From: Spongiihabitans sp965206355
GTDB lineage: Bacteria; Pseudomonadota; Gammaproteobacteria; Arenicellales; Poriferihabitantaceae
Direction: 5' to 3'
Assembly: GCA_965206355.1 (NCBI GenBank)
Contig: OZ242212.1
Coordinates: 620,001-684,000 of the forward strand
Length of the DNA stretch: 64,000 nt
Under the pieces are notes generated by a model. The model was given only the letters and a program-made list of their open reading frames with translations. It was not told where the DNA came from and did no database searches. The position numbers and the translations under genes are program-made. The first letter of the stretch is position 1. Every line of letters begins with the position of its first letter. This document shows positions 25,142 to 34,725 of this stretch, in pieces.

Positions 25142-26608
25142 TTATCGTGCATTGAGTAATTTTCGTGACGCTACCGCGGCTTGTTTAACTCGTTTTGGTG
25201 CCGTGCCACCAACATGCTCACGCGCCGCAACCGAACCGCGTACATCCAGCACCTTATAAACATGCTGATCAATGAGCGGACAAAACGACTGCAGTCGCGC
25301 AAGCTCAATATCGGTTAAAGCGATGCCTTTGTCTGCAGCATAGCTGACCACTTGTCCGACCACTTCATGGGCATCCCGAAACGGTATATTTTTCTTGACC
25401 AGATAATCCGCTAAATCGGTTGCCGTCGAATATCCGCTTACGGCGGCGGCATACATGCTCTCGCGATTAAATTTGATTGCGGGCAACATCGCGGCAAAAA
25501 CGCGCAAACAAAGTAGCAGTGTGTCCACCGTATCAAACAGGGGTTCTTTATCCTCCTGATTGTCGCGGTTATACGCCAACGGTTGTGCCTTCATCAACAT
25601 TAATAAAGCCATTAAATTACCAGTAACTCTGCCACACTTGCCGCGGGTTAGCTCGGCGACATCGGGATTTTTTTTCTGCGGCATAATGCTGGATCCAGTG
25701 CAAAATTCGTCGCCCAGGTCTGCAAAAACAAAAGCATCGGATGACCACAGCACCAATTCCTCAGAGATGCGAGAAAAGTGCACCAGACACAGCGCAGCAT
25801 CGGCGTTAAATTCAATAATAAAATCACGATCTGATACCGCATCCAACGAATTCAGGCTAACGCTGTCAAAACCCAGTTCTCGGGAGGTCATATCGCGGTC
25901 AATGTGATAGCTTGTTCCGGCTAATGCCGCACTACCCAACGGGCACACATTAACACGTTGCCGACACTCCCGAAAGCGTTGGTAATCGCGTTGTAACATT
26001 TCATTCCATGCCAGAAGATGATGCCCCAAGGTTACTGGTTGTGCCGACTGCAGATGCGTATAACCCGGCATAATGGTATCCGCTTGATTCTCAGCCAGAT
26101 CAATTAAGATATGTTGCAATTCGGTTAATTGTTGGCAAATCGCATCCAATTCATCGCGCAAAAATAAACGCATGTCTGTGGCAATCTGGTCATTACGCGA
26201 GCGACCGGTATGTAGCTTCTTACCCACCTCACCCATTTTTGCGGTCAATGCTGATTCAATATTCATGTGAACATCTTCAAGCGATTCTGACCACACAAAA
26301 GTATCGTTTTCGATTTCGTCGCGGATTTGCTGCAACCCACTTTCAATAGCGACAAACTCTTTCCCCGTAATAACATCCTGACGTGCTAACATCCGCGCAT
26401 GTGCTATGGAGGCGGCGATGTCTTGGCGATACAGCCGATGGTCATAATAAACCGACGCCGAAAATTGTTGCATCAGGCTATTGGTAGCTGTTGAAAACCG
26501 CCCGCCCCATAGTTTATTGGCTTCGGCTTTATCGGCTTCATTACGCTTTTTCGCATCCTGTTCACTTACCTTAATGTTCTTTGCCGCGGGCTTATTTGAT
26601 TCTCTCAT
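25142..26608 (-). CDS. argH: argininosuccinate lyase
   Basis: Last step of arginine synthesis: argininosuccinate to arginine and fumarate. The 488-residue protein contains LWGGRFS near 35, SLEDVHMNIESAL, GRSRNDQIATDMRLFLRD, GYTHLQSAQPVTLGHHLLAW and the superfamily signature GSSIMPQKKNPD near 305-316 with the catalytic Ser loop. The N-terminus is about 30 residues longer than usual and rich in Lys/Ala/Glu; the true start may be internal, but no in-frame ATG lies closer to LWGGRF. argE is at 10917 on the other strand. Otherwise intact. Confidence 0.94.
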   Translation of the reverse strand: MRESNKPAAKNIKVSEQDAKKRNEADKAEANKLWGGRFSTATNSLMQQFSASVYYDHRLYRQDIAASIAHARMLARQDVITGKEFVAIESGLQQIRDEIENDTFVWSESLEDVHMNIESALTAKMGEVGKKLHTGRSRNDQIATDMRLFLRDELDAICQQLTELQHILIDLAENQADTIMPGYTHLQSAQPVTLGHHLLAWNEMLQRDYQRFRECRQRVNVCPLGSAALAGTSYHIDRDMTSRELGFDSVSLNSLDAVSDRDFIIEFNADAALCLVHFSRISEELVLWSSDAFVFADLGDEFCTGSSIMPQKKNPDVAELTRGKCGRVTGNLMALLMLMKAQPLAYNRDNQEDKEPLFDTVDTLLLCLRVFAAMLPAIKFNRESMYAAAVSGYSTATDLADYLVKKNIPFRDAHEVVGQVVSYAADKGIALTDIELARLQSFCPLIDQHVYKVLDVRGSVAAREHVGGTAPKRVKQAAVASRKLLNAR

Positions 26609-27173
26609 TGCGTGGTTTTTATGCCGTGTCTGTGGTAGTTTTTATGCCGACATCCGCTACTGACAGCATATTGCTGGAAACCACCCGTTTGAAAAAGCGG
26701 ATTCTTGATACCAGTAGTTTACCCTTATATTGACGAACGGGCGATGACAATTTCCTAAAGTTGTTGAAGGTTTTGCGTATAATACTGATGAGCAGACAAA
26801 GTTGTTTTTATCCCTCCCGTCTGTCGTACCGACCCGTTTAACGGTTTTCTCAGGCGCGTATCGTGCGCGATTAAAATGCCAGACTTCCGGTGCACGGTCG
26901 TAAACTGTTTTTGACCTTATAGAATTATATAAGATATTTCTATATTATTCAGTAATTTTTCTTATATTACGTAGCGTTTGCACATTCACCATATTGGGTT
27001 TTTACTGAAAAGTTAGGACATTTTGACGGCAATGTTATTGATACAAAGCACTAATATACTTATACTCTCTGCTGTACTCAAGACGTTTTTGCCGTTCGCT
27101 TGTTTGGTTTCTCATATGTGTAACTCGGTTTGTTTTGAGGACAGCCTTGAACCTAAATCAATTCTTGAGCAAT
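26609..27173. other. gene-free stretch between argH and tusA
   Basis: About 560 bases between divergent genes. A TATAAT hexamer lies at 26778-26783 reading rightward, with no good -35. The stretch 26915-26990 is AT-rich. No tRNA, RNA gene, DnaA box or repeat was recognised. Confidence 0.5.
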
Positions 27174-27404
27174 ATGACCCATTATGATCAAGCGCTTGAT
27201 GCGCGTGGACTGACCTGTCCACTACCGATTTTGAAAGCGAAAAAGGCGCTAGCGCGACTTGTTTCTGGCCAAACGCTTTGTGTTTTAGCAACCGACCCGG
27301 GTGCTATCAAAGATTTTGAGGCGTTTGCTAAGCAAACAGGCCATGAATTACTGGATTCTCGTCAATCAAAAAATGATTTTCAGTTTTTATTGAGAAAAAA
27401 ATGA
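27174..27404 (+). CDS. tusA: TusA-family sulfurtransferase
   Basis: Small persulfide carrier; TusA passes sulfur from IscS to the TusBCD/E relay for tRNA thiolation, and in sulfur oxidisers works with rhodaneses and DsrEFH. The 76-residue protein has the signature LDARGLTCPLPILKAKKAL near 9-27 with the catalytic Cys in CPLP, then LCVLATDPGAIKDFEAFAKQ. The ATG at 27174 gives normal family length; upstream TTG codons are in frame but add a non-conserved tail. It stands alone between argH and a MITE. Confidence 0.9.
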   Translation: MTHYDQALDARGLTCPLPILKAKKALARLVSGQTLCVLATDPGAIKDFEAFAKQTGHELLDSRQSKNDFQFLLRKK

Positions 27405-27444
27405 CGGTTATTCCCAATAATAACCGATCAACAACAATCACTGT

Positions 27445-27583
27445 GAGACCTTTGCACGGAAGATGATTTCGCTTTCAGGTAAGGCAAAAACGCACGGAAT
27501 GAGGGAGTTTATGCTTATAAATGACCGATTGAGTACGTTTTTAACGCAGCATGCAGGTGAAATGGCTTTCGTGCAAAGGTCTC
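27445..27583 (+). mobile_element. MITE copy 7 (139 bp)
   Basis: Family ends with duplication actgt at 27440-27444 and 27584-27588. It lies 25 bases from a perfect parS site. Confidence 0.94.
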
Positions 27584-27607
27584 ACTGTACTGTTTCGATA
27601 TTTTATT

Positions 27608-27623
27608 TGTTTCACGTGAAACA
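27608..27623. promoter_or_regulatory. parS centromere site (ParB-binding palindrome)
   Basis: The sequence TGTTTCACGTGAAACA is a perfect 16-bp palindrome identical to the widely conserved ParB/Spo0J parS consensus. It lies between tusA and dnaN, within 3 kb of dnaA, matching the usual origin-proximal location. ParB binds here and spreads for chromosome segregation. parA/parB are not in the window. No second copy was noticed. Confidence 0.9.
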
Positions 27624-27736
27624 ATACCTTTTTTCTATTTCTGTTCCTGCCTGTTGCACGAGACCGGCTCTGCCCGAAATCTACCCGTTTGCGTTTGGTT
27701 GGATGTTGTTTGGTTTGATATTGTGATGGCTAGAGA

Positions 27737-28840
27737 TCAAAGGCGCAAGGGCATCACCAACCACGTTGAGCGATCGTCTTCGGGTTGTTTTATGATGCAG
27801 ATTCCATCGCTACCCTGAAAAAACAGGCAAATATTCTCAGTTTCGATGACTCTCGCAATATTAATCAAATAATTGACATTATAACCTGCTTTAATTTCTT
27901 CTTCGTTATAATCAATCTCTAGCTCTTCAACGGCTTCTTCCTGTTCCGGTGTCTTTGTGGTAATCCGCATAATGCCGGGTTCCAGCGTGATTTTTACGCC
28001 CATAAATTGATCGCTTGTCAAAATAGCAACACGGGTCATCGTTTCAATAAATTCAGTCCTGTTTACGGCTAGACTGATGTTCGGCTCGGTTTCCAGCACC
28101 TCCTTGAATTCTGGGAATTTACCATCAATCAATTTTGTGATGAGGATGGTTTCTCCTTTAGTCAGTTTTAAGTGGTTCTTGTTTATTTCAAGCGTAACCT
28201 CCTGATTGTCTTCGCTATCCAGAAAACGACTCATTTCAGCAATCGCTTTTCGTGGAACAATGAGTTCTCTGCCCGCTTTGCTCTCTAATCTAATATCAGC
28301 TTCCGCTTGAGCTAACCGATGTCCATCGGTGGCGATGGTACGAAGCCGATTTTCAGAAAGTTCAAACAACACCCCATTCAAATAATAACGAACATCCCGA
28401 ACCCCCATAGAAAAAGCGGTCTTGTCAAGCAGGCTTTTAAGTGATAACTGATTGATTTTAAAACGTTCTTCCCAATTAGTCGTCTCAAGTCTTGGAAATT
28501 CTGTCGCTTCCAACGTTTTCAGCGTATAACGACTCCGAGCAGAAGTAATTAGCATTTTACCGCTATCGACTTTCATGGAAATGTCCGCATTTTCAGGTAA
28601 ATTTCGCGCTATATCGAGAATTTTACGCGAAGATGTTGTAAATGATCCATTATCGCCAACAACATCCTTTATTTTTACTGACATTTCGACTTCTAAGTCA
28701 GTTCCGACTAGCGTCAATTCACCATCACTGAGATTAAAGAAAATATTTGCCAATATGGGTAGTGTTTGTCGTTTTTCGACAACACTGGTCACCAAATTAA
28801 GCATTAATAAAAGATCATTTCGAGCTATTTTAATATTCAT
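27737..28840 (-). CDS. dnaN: DNA polymerase III beta subunit (sliding clamp)
   Basis: Homodimeric ring that tethers DNA polymerase III and many repair proteins to DNA. The 367-residue protein spans three clamp domains; recognisable segments are MNIKIARNDLLLMLNLVTSVVEKRQTLP at the start, FPRLETTNWEE-like linker, GVLFELSENRLRTIATDGHRLA near 158, and the C-terminus GICIIKQPEDDRSTWLVMPLRL with the MPLR peptide that lines the ligand pocket. It follows dnaA on the same strand, with a 315-base gap. recF and gyrB do not follow; parS and a MITE do. Confidence 0.96.
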   Translation of the reverse strand: MNIKIARNDLLLMLNLVTSVVEKRQTLPILANIFFNLSDGELTLVGTDLEVEMSVKIKDVVGDNGSFTTSSRKILDIARNLPENADISMKVDSGKMLITSARSRYTLKTLEATEFPRLETTNWEERFKINQLSLKSLLDKTAFSMGVRDVRYYLNGVLFELSENRLRTIATDGHRLAQAEADIRLESKAGRELIVPRKAIAEMSRFLDSEDNQEVTLEINKNHLKLTKGETILITKLIDGKFPEFKEVLETEPNISLAVNRTEFIETMTRVAILTSDQFMGVKITLEPGIMRITTKTPEQEEAVEELEIDYNEEEIKAGYNVNYLINIARVIETENICLFFQGSDGICIIKQPEDDRSTWLVMPLRL

Positions 28841-28842
28841 GT

Positions 28843-29040
28843 AATATATAATATTTTAGTAATAGTTTTATTAAGTACTATGGACTTGTGGAGAATCCCA
28901 GCAATAGATTATTTTACAGTTACTTAACAGTGCCACCGTTGTGAGTATATCTATACAAAAGTATTGTAGAACGAAATAAGAAATTGTGGGTAACTTTTTC
29001 TCAAAAATATATCCACAGGTTCGATCTGGTTATCAACAAA
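28843..29040. promoter_or_regulatory. candidate oriC/DnaA-box cluster in the dnaA-dnaN gap
   Basis: Near-consensus DnaA boxes (one mismatch from TTATCCACA) are seen at 28887-28895 (TGTGGAGAA), 28985-28993 (TGTGGGTAA), 29009-29017 (ATATCCACA) and 29030-29038 (TTATCAACA), next to an AT-rich tract at 28843-28880. This fits a chromosomal origin or a DnaA-regulated dnaN promoter region. No perfect box was found, so the origin call is a hypothesis. Confidence 0.55.
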
Positions 29041-29154
29041 AAGTGCCCCGCTTTATGCACAATTCAATCAGACTCCCGTGTCGGTGAGTTCGTTGCGGCT
29101 CAGCAAAGCGGGCATTTGTTCTTGTCATTGTTTAGAGCATTGATTGTGTCTACT

Positions 29155-30579
29155 TTATCCATCAAATAGCCGTTGTAAGTTTCTATGATCGTCTTTCGTT
29201 TTCGAATCGGACTCAATCAACGCCTCAATTTTTTGACAGGCGTGTAATACCGTGGTGTGATCTCTGCCGCCAAAACGGTCGCCAATTTGTGGCAGACTCA
29301 TATTGGTAAACTGTTTAGCAAATGACATGGCAAGTTGTCGCGGTCGGGTAACGCTTCTCTTGCGACTTTTTGAACACAGGTCAGCGACTCTAATCTTGAA
29401 ATACTCGGCGACAGTACTCTGAATATTATCTATGTTGATTTGTTTTTCCCTATGACGCAAGACGTCTTTTAGCACTTCACGTACTAAATCAACATCAATC
29501 GGCTGTTTGATGACACGCGAATAGGCGAAAATACTGTGCAGCGCACCTTCAAGCTCACGCACATTAGAACACACTGCATCAGCCACAAAAAAAGCAACCT
29601 CATCAGGTATATCGACATCATGCTCTTGTGCTTTTTTCCCCAGTATGGCAACTCGAGTTTCCAAGTCAGGCGGATCAATAGCTACAAGTAAACCGCCGCT
29701 TAACCTGGAGATAAGGCGGTCATCAACCTTATCAAGAGACTGTGGGAGCTGATCGCTGGTGATAATGATTTGTCGTTGTCCATCAAGCAAGGTGTTAAAG
29801 GTATGAAAAAACTCTTCCTGAGTTCGGGTTTTTTCGGCAAAAAACTGAATATCATCAATCAATAGCGCATCCAAAGAACGGTAGTATCCCTTAAACGCCT
29901 CCATCGTATTGTTTCTAATTGCCACAATGAACTCGTTCACGAAACGCTCTGAACTGACATAAGCGACCTTCGCCACCGCGTTGCCGTCTAAAATGAACTG
30001 TCCGGCCGCTTGCATTAGATGAGTTTTACCTAAACCAACGCCGCCATAGATACAGAGCGGGTTATATCCACGTAACCCGGGGTTCTGTCCGACCTGCAGG
30101 GCGGCAGCGCGGGCAAGCTGATTGGATTTGCCCTCAACGTGAGTCGCAAAGGTATAGTTAGCGTTGAGCGCATCGTTTCGATAAGACGGCGAGGAGCGTG
30201 ATTGCTTTTGTGTGGTCGTGCTGTTTCTGGTGGCAACAGAAGGTGACGCTGGGCTGGCATCATTTTGACCATAGCTACCAATTTCAAACGACACGCTGTT
30301 GACACCAATATCCATTGCGAGGATAGTGCTTTCAATTTGGTCTAACAGGTTTTCCTTGATGTAGTTGAGGGTATAACGATTGGGTGCCAGCAGGTTAAGC
30401 GTAGAGCCGCTAAAGTGGGTATGTAGTGGCTTAATCCAGGTATTGATATCGTCTGCTGAAAGTGCGCTCTGCAGTTTCAGCAGACAGGTGTCCCAGATGA
30501 CAGGCGCTTGACTCAAAGGTTGTTCGTTTGGTGTGTTCACAGGTATGTTCGTATAGATATTTTGGATGTTGAAAGTCAT
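29155..30579 (-). CDS. dnaA: chromosomal replication initiator protein DnaA
   Basis: AAA+ initiator that opens oriC and loads DnaB. The 474-residue protein has domain I (LQSALSADDINTWIKPL), a variable linker, the AAA+ domain with Walker A GGVGLGKTHLMQA near 182, Walker B DALLIDDIQF, sensor region TSDQLPQSL, and domain IV with the box-recognition signature DRFGGRDHTTVLHACQKI near 435. A MITE begins 13 bases upstream of the ATG, replacing the native leader and promoter region. No clear Shine-Dalgarno is present in the remaining 13 bases. rpmH/rnpA, often divergent from dnaA, are absent here. Confidence 0.97.
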   Translation of the reverse strand: MTFNIQNIYTNIPVNTPNEQPLSQAPVIWDTCLLKLQSALSADDINTWIKPLHTHFSGSTLNLLAPNRYTLNYIKENLLDQIESTILAMDIGVNSVSFEIGSYGQNDASPASPSVATRNSTTTQKQSRSSPSYRNDALNANYTFATHVEGKSNQLARAAALQVGQNPGLRGYNPLCIYGGVGLGKTHLMQAAGQFILDGNAVAKVAYVSSERFVNEFIVAIRNNTMEAFKGYYRSLDALLIDDIQFFAEKTRTQEEFFHTFNTLLDGQRQIIITSDQLPQSLDKVDDRLISRLSGGLLVAIDPPDLETRVAILGKKAQEHDVDIPDEVAFFVADAVCSNVRELEGALHSIFAYSRVIKQPIDVDLVREVLKDVLRHREKQINIDNIQSTVAEYFKIRVADLCSKSRKRSVTRPRQLAMSFAKQFTNMSLPQIGDRFGGRDHTTVLHACQKIEALIESDSKTKDDHRNLQRLFDG

Positions 30580-30592
30580 GTCCCAGCTATAT

Positions 30593-30731
30593 GAGACCTT
30601 TGCACGAAAGCCATTTCACCTGCATACTGCGTTAAAAACGTACTCAATCGGTCATTTATAAACATAAACTCCCTCATTCCGTGCGTTTTTGCCTTGCCTG
30701 AAAGCGAAATCATCTTCCGTGCAAAGGTCTC
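30593..30731 (-). mobile_element. MITE copy 8 (139 bp) in the dnaA leader
   Basis: Reverse-oriented member with duplication tatat at 30588-30592 and 30732-30736. It ends 13 bases before the dnaA start codon. Confidence 0.94.
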
Positions 30732-31165
30732 TATATATCATTTCAGATTGTGCGCTGTTAATGGTTGTTATCAGCATATTTTACAATCTGTAATCTGCAA
30801 CAGCTCAAAGTGTCATCCTGATTGCTTGCGACAAAGCAACGGCTTCAGCGCAGTTGCAACAGACTCGTCTTTCCAGCAGGTTGGCCTTAGTTTGTTAAGA
30901 AAAAATAACCGCGCCATTCAAAAAAGCATACAATCAGGTTGTGCTACCCAGTCGGGTTAGTTTAATCTTAAAGCGGTTTTTTATCCAGCGATTCGGAAAG
31001 TTTTCTAAAAACGTGTAAAAATGCCGATGTTGGGCCAAAGGTATTCGCTAAAAGCGTAAAAGTACAAATTTACTCGGGTTACTCTGTCAAGTTGCTCGGG
31101 GGTGTTTAACATATACCCCACCTAATAAATATTCTGAAATTCTATAATACAATGAGGCGGAAAAT
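30732..31165. other. gene-free stretch between dnaA and the dehydrogenase gene
   Basis: About 430 bases. It holds no recognisable rpmH, tRNA or DnaA-box cluster. A TATAAT hexamer near 31143 and GAGG ahead of the 31166 ATG serve the rightward gene. The displaced dnaA promoter may also lie here. Confidence 0.5.
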
Positions 31166-33676
31166 ATGAAAATCGAAGCAAAAGCAGTGGTTATCGGTGG
31201 CGGCGTGGTCGGTGTCAGCACACTATACCATCTGGCGAAAAAGGGCTGGAGCGATTCGGTTTTACTGGAAAGGAAGGAGCTAACTTCTGGCTCAACCTGG
31301 CATGCGGCGGGATTGCTACCATTGTTTAATATGAGTTACTCGGTCGGCAAACTGCATCAATATTCGGTAAATTTTTATCAACAGCTTGAACAGGAAACGG
31401 GTTTGAATGTGGGATTTTCGCAGGTCAGCAATATTCGTCTCGCCTGCACCGAAGATCGCATGGATGAATATAGATATTATGCCGGAATCGGCAAAACGGT
31501 CGGTGTGGAGACAAAATTTTTAACCCCGCAAGAGGTTAAAGAGATTTGGCCAATGTGTAATATAGATGGGCTGGTAGGGGCAATACAGCACCCCGAAGAC
31601 GGTTATATCCAACCCAATGATCTAACCACCGCACTGGCTAAAGGAGCGCGAAACCGAGGCGCGGAAATCCATCGTCATACCTGCGTAACCGCCATCGAAA
31701 AACAGGGCGACGGCTGGCTGGTCAAATCAGATAAAGGCGACATAGCCTGTGAGCATGTGATTACCTGTACTGGCAACTTCGCCCGACAAACAGGTCAGAT
31801 GGTGGGTCTCGATATTCCTGTTATTCCGGTTGAGCACCAGTATATCGTTACCGAAGCTCATCCCGATGTTCTGGCACGTAGGGAGCAGGGGCTACCCGAG
31901 CAGGGGGTATTGCGGGAATCGGATGCCGGTTATTATTTGCGTGAAGAAGCGGGTGGCTTGTTACTCGGCATTTATGAGAAGGGTGCGCCATGTTGCTATA
32001 TCAATGGTCCCGCACAAGACTGTGAGAACGAATTGTTTCAGGAAGACCTGGATCGGCTGATGCCGCACATCGAGGCCTGCATTAATCGTGTCCCGGCATT
32101 CGCAGATGTCGGAATTAAACAGGTCTATAACGGTGCTATTGCCTACACTCCAGACGGTAATCCGATTGTTGGCCCCGCCTGGGGACTAAAAAACTTCTGG
32201 TTAAATGAAGGTCACAGCTTCGGTATAACGGCGGCTGGCGGTGCCGGCTGGCAGTTAGCAGAATGGATTGTGAATGGCGAACCGACAGTGGACATGATGG
32301 GCGTAGATCCAAGACGATTTGGTGCTTATGCGGCACAGGGTTATCTGTTAGAGAAGAACGAAGAAGCCTATCGAAATGTGTTTACCAATCACTTTCCTGA
32401 CGAAGAGCGGGCAACGGCGACACCGTTGAAAACAACCCCGTGTTACGAGCGCATGAAAGCATTGGGCGCGGTATTTGGTCATATTTTTGGATGGGAAAGA
32501 CCGAATTGGTTTGTCGCAAAAGATTATCAGTTGCCAGCGGAAGAAATCGGTAGTGGAGATGTCCTGCTCGGTAAAAACACCTCACCAGCACTGGATGATG
32601 GACGCATTGTCGAACGCTATTCGTTTCGGCGGTCAAATTATTTTTCTTTTGTCGGACAGGAATGCAAACATGTTCAGGAAAAAGTCGGGTTGCTGGATAT
32701 GTCGGCTTTTTCTAAATTCACGATAACGGGCACGGGCGCCGAAGCCTGGCTGGAATCTCTGGTGTGCAATCGAATCCCGCAAGATATTGGTCGGATAGGT
32801 CTTTGTCATATGCTATCGCTAAACGGTGGTGTGCGTGCTGAGTTCACCATTTACAAAACTGCACACAATAGTTATTACGCGGTATCAGCTGGCGCTATGG
32901 AGCGGCATGATTGGGATTATTTACTTAAAAATAAAGCGGCAGATGGCAGTGTTAATGTGCAAAAAATAACCACACAATTCGGTGTGTTAGTCATCGCCGG
33001 GCCGAAATCCAGAGCGTTGCTCCAAAAACTAACCCATACCGATTTAGCTAATGAAAACTTCAAATGGTTAACTGGCAAGCCGATAAACATTGGGGCGGCG
33101 AGTGCCACTGCGTTGCGGGTAAACTTTATCGGTGAGCTTGGCTTTGAGCTACATCATCCTATCGAAATGCAGAATTACATATTTGATGCGGTTATGCAGG
33201 CGGGGCAGGAGTTTGATATTAAGCCGTTTGGTATCCGTGCCATGGAGAGTATGCGTCTGGAGAAATCCTATCGCCTGATAGCGCGGGAAATGTCCATAGA
33301 ATATTCGGCTTTTGAGTCTGGGCTTGATCGCTTCATTCGGTTTGACAAAAAAAGCGATTTTATCGGCAAGCAAGCGCTGATTGACTGGCAACAGCGCGGT
33401 TTTACTAATGCTTTTGTTACCCTTGAGGTTGACGAGGTGAGGGATGCCGATGCGCGCGGCTCGGAAGGTATTTATCAAGACGGCAAGCTGATCGGTCGAG
33501 TAACTTCTGGCGGCTATGGCTTCAGGGTTGAAAAATCACTGGCACTGGGGTTGGTACGTGCTGACTTGGCGACAGTGGGCAGCCGTGTCGAAATCGAAAT
33601 TTTGGGAAAACGTCATAAGGCAACAGTTATCGAGGAATCGCCGTATGATGCCGATAACAAAATATTGAGATCCTAA
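31166..33676 (+). CDS. dimethylglycine/sarcosine dehydrogenase-like FAD oxidoreductase with GcvT domain
   Basis: Two-domain enzyme expected to oxidatively demethylate a secondary or tertiary N-methyl amine and hand the one-carbon unit to tetrahydrofolate. The N-terminal DAO-type FAD domain (about 1-430) has VVIGGGVVGVSTLYHLAKKG at 8-27 and GSTWHAAGLLP near 42-52; the His of WHAAG corresponds to the covalent FAD site in mammalian homologues (from memory). The C-terminal GcvT-like domain (about 440-836) shows VGLLDMSAFSKFTITG, FIGELGFELHHP, FGIRAMESMRLEKSYR. At 836 residues it matches dimethylglycine and sarcosine dehydrogenases; which substrate is used cannot be told. A lone GcvT-like gene and an ABC importer at 3-9 kb may belong to the same pathway. 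Confidence 0.88.
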   Translation: MKIEAKAVVIGGGVVGVSTLYHLAKKGWSDSVLLERKELTSGSTWHAAGLLPLFNMSYSVGKLHQYSVNFYQQLEQETGLNVGFSQVSNIRLACTEDRMDEYRYYAGIGKTVGVETKFLTPQEVKEIWPMCNIDGLVGAIQHPEDGYIQPNDLTTALAKGARNRGAEIHRHTCVTAIEKQGDGWLVKSDKGDIACEHVITCTGNFARQTGQMVGLDIPVIPVEHQYIVTEAHPDVLARREQGLPEQGVLRESDAGYYLREEAGGLLLGIYEKGAPCCYINGPAQDCENELFQEDLDRLMPHIEACINRVPAFADVGIKQVYNGAIAYTPDGNPIVGPAWGLKNFWLNEGHSFGITAAGGAGWQLAEWIVNGEPTVDMMGVDPRRFGAYAAQGYLLEKNEEAYRNVFTNHFPDEERATATPLKTTPCYERMKALGAVFGHIFGWERPNWFVAKDYQLPAEEIGSGDVLLGKNTSPALDDGRIVERYSFRRSNYFSFVGQECKHVQEKVGLLDMSAFSKFTITGTGAEAWLESLVCNRIPQDIGRIGLCHMLSLNGGVRAEFTIYKTAHNSYYAVSAGAMERHDWDYLLKNKAADGSVNVQKITTQFGVLVIAGPKSRALLQKLTHTDLANENFKWLTGKPINIGAASATALRVNFIGELGFELHHPIEMQNYIFDAVMQAGQEFDIKPFGIRAMESMRLEKSYRLIAREMSIEYSAFESGLDRFIRFDKKSDFIGKQALIDWQQRGFTNAFVTLEVDEVRDADARGSEGIYQDGKLIGRVTSGGYGFRVEKSLALGLVRADLATVGSRVEIEILGKRHKATVIEESPYDADNKILRS

Positions 33677-33700
33677 TGAAGACTGATGAAATATCATAAT

Positions 33701-33839
33701 GAGACCTTTGCACGAAAGCCATTTCACTTACATGCTACGTTAAAAACGTACTCACTCGGTCATTTATAAGCATAAACTCCCTCATTCCGTGCGTTTTTGC
33801 CTTGCCTGAAAACAAAATCATCTTCCGTGCAAAGGTCTC
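33701..33839 (-). mobile_element. MITE copy 9 (139 bp)
   Basis: Reverse-oriented member with duplication ataat at 33696-33700 and 33840-33844. It lies between convergent genes. Confidence 0.94.
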
Positions 33840-33888
33840 ATAATATCTGGCGACAAAGAGCTGGGGAATAATCAGTGCGCACCAAAAC

Positions 33889-34725
33889 TTATTGCGGACA
33901 CGATTTTTTGGGGTCAATTCCGTCCAGATATTGAGTCCAATCAATGGTTTTATCACCACTGGCCAGAAACCAAGGGTTTAATATATCGGCTTTATGGTAT
34001 TTTAGTGGTTGCCCCTTCAAATCGGTAATCTGCCCGCCTGCAACGTCTAGGACACATTGGGCCGCCGCAGTATCCCATTCAGAAGTCGCGCCTAGTCGCG
34101 GATAAATATCGGCAACGCCTTCGGCGATGAGGCAGATTTTCAAAGAGCTACCCATACTGATGCTTTCAACATGACCGGTTGCCTGTTCAAGATTATAGCG
34201 AAAACGTGCCACTTCGGTAGCGGCATGAGAACGACTTGCCACCATGATCGCCTCGTTTGCAGTAAACGTTCTGACCGCGAGCCGCCGAGGTTTACTGCTA
34301 CCCTTCTTTTTGAATGCGCCAATGTCGGTTGCGGCAAAGTGGCTGGTGTCCTTTACTGGGGTATGAACGACCCCCAGAATGGGCACACCATGCTCAATCA
34401 AGGCAATATTGACGGTAAACTCGCCATTGCCCTTAATAAATTCCTTGGTGCCGTCCAGTGGATCAACCAACCAAAACTTCTGCCAGTTCATACGCTGCTC
34501 AAAGGTGTCCTTGCCCGACTCTTCCGACATAATCGGTATGCTGGCATCGAGTTTTTGCAATGCGGCTTGGATTAACTGATGTGCCCGGCGATCTGCTAGT
34601 GTCAAAGGTGAACCGTCCCCTTTTATCTCCAGTACACTGTTTTCAGTGCCCTTTTCATAGATGTCGAGTATTGCTTTTCCGGCTTTAAGTGCGATATTCA
34701 GCGTTTTCTCCAGCAGTTGTTTCAT
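33889..34725 (-). CDS. cysQ: 3'(2'),5'-bisphosphate nucleotidase CysQ
   Basis: Mg-dependent, Li-sensitive phosphatase of the inositol-monophosphatase family that removes 3'-phosphoadenosine 5'-phosphate formed during sulfate assimilation. The 278-residue protein has SPLTLADRRAHQLI near 39, SEESG near 67, the metal-binding WLVDPLDGTKEFIKGNGEF near 85-103 and the second signature ATSEWDTAAAQCVLDVAGGQ near 220. All metal ligands seem present. The C-terminus extends slightly past the usual end. Isolated gene, convergent with the dehydrogenase gene across a MITE. Confidence 0.92.
   Translation of the reverse strand: MKQLLEKTLNIALKAGKAILDIYEKGTENSVLEIKGDGSPLTLADRRAHQLIQAALQKLDASIPIMSEESGKDTFEQRMNWQKFWLVDPLDGTKEFIKGNGEFTVNIALIEHGVPILGVVHTPVKDTSHFAATDIGAFKKKGSSKPRRLAVRTFTANEAIMVASRSHAATEVARFRYNLEQATGHVESISMGSSLKICLIAEGVADIYPRLGATSEWDTAAAQCVLDVAGGQITDLKGQPLKYHKADILNPWFLASGDKTIDWTQYLDGIDPKKSCPQ

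Noticed and set aside
26609..27173. Replication origin in the argH-tusA gap
   Set aside because: AT-rich but no DnaA boxes; the dnaA-dnaN gap is a better candidate.
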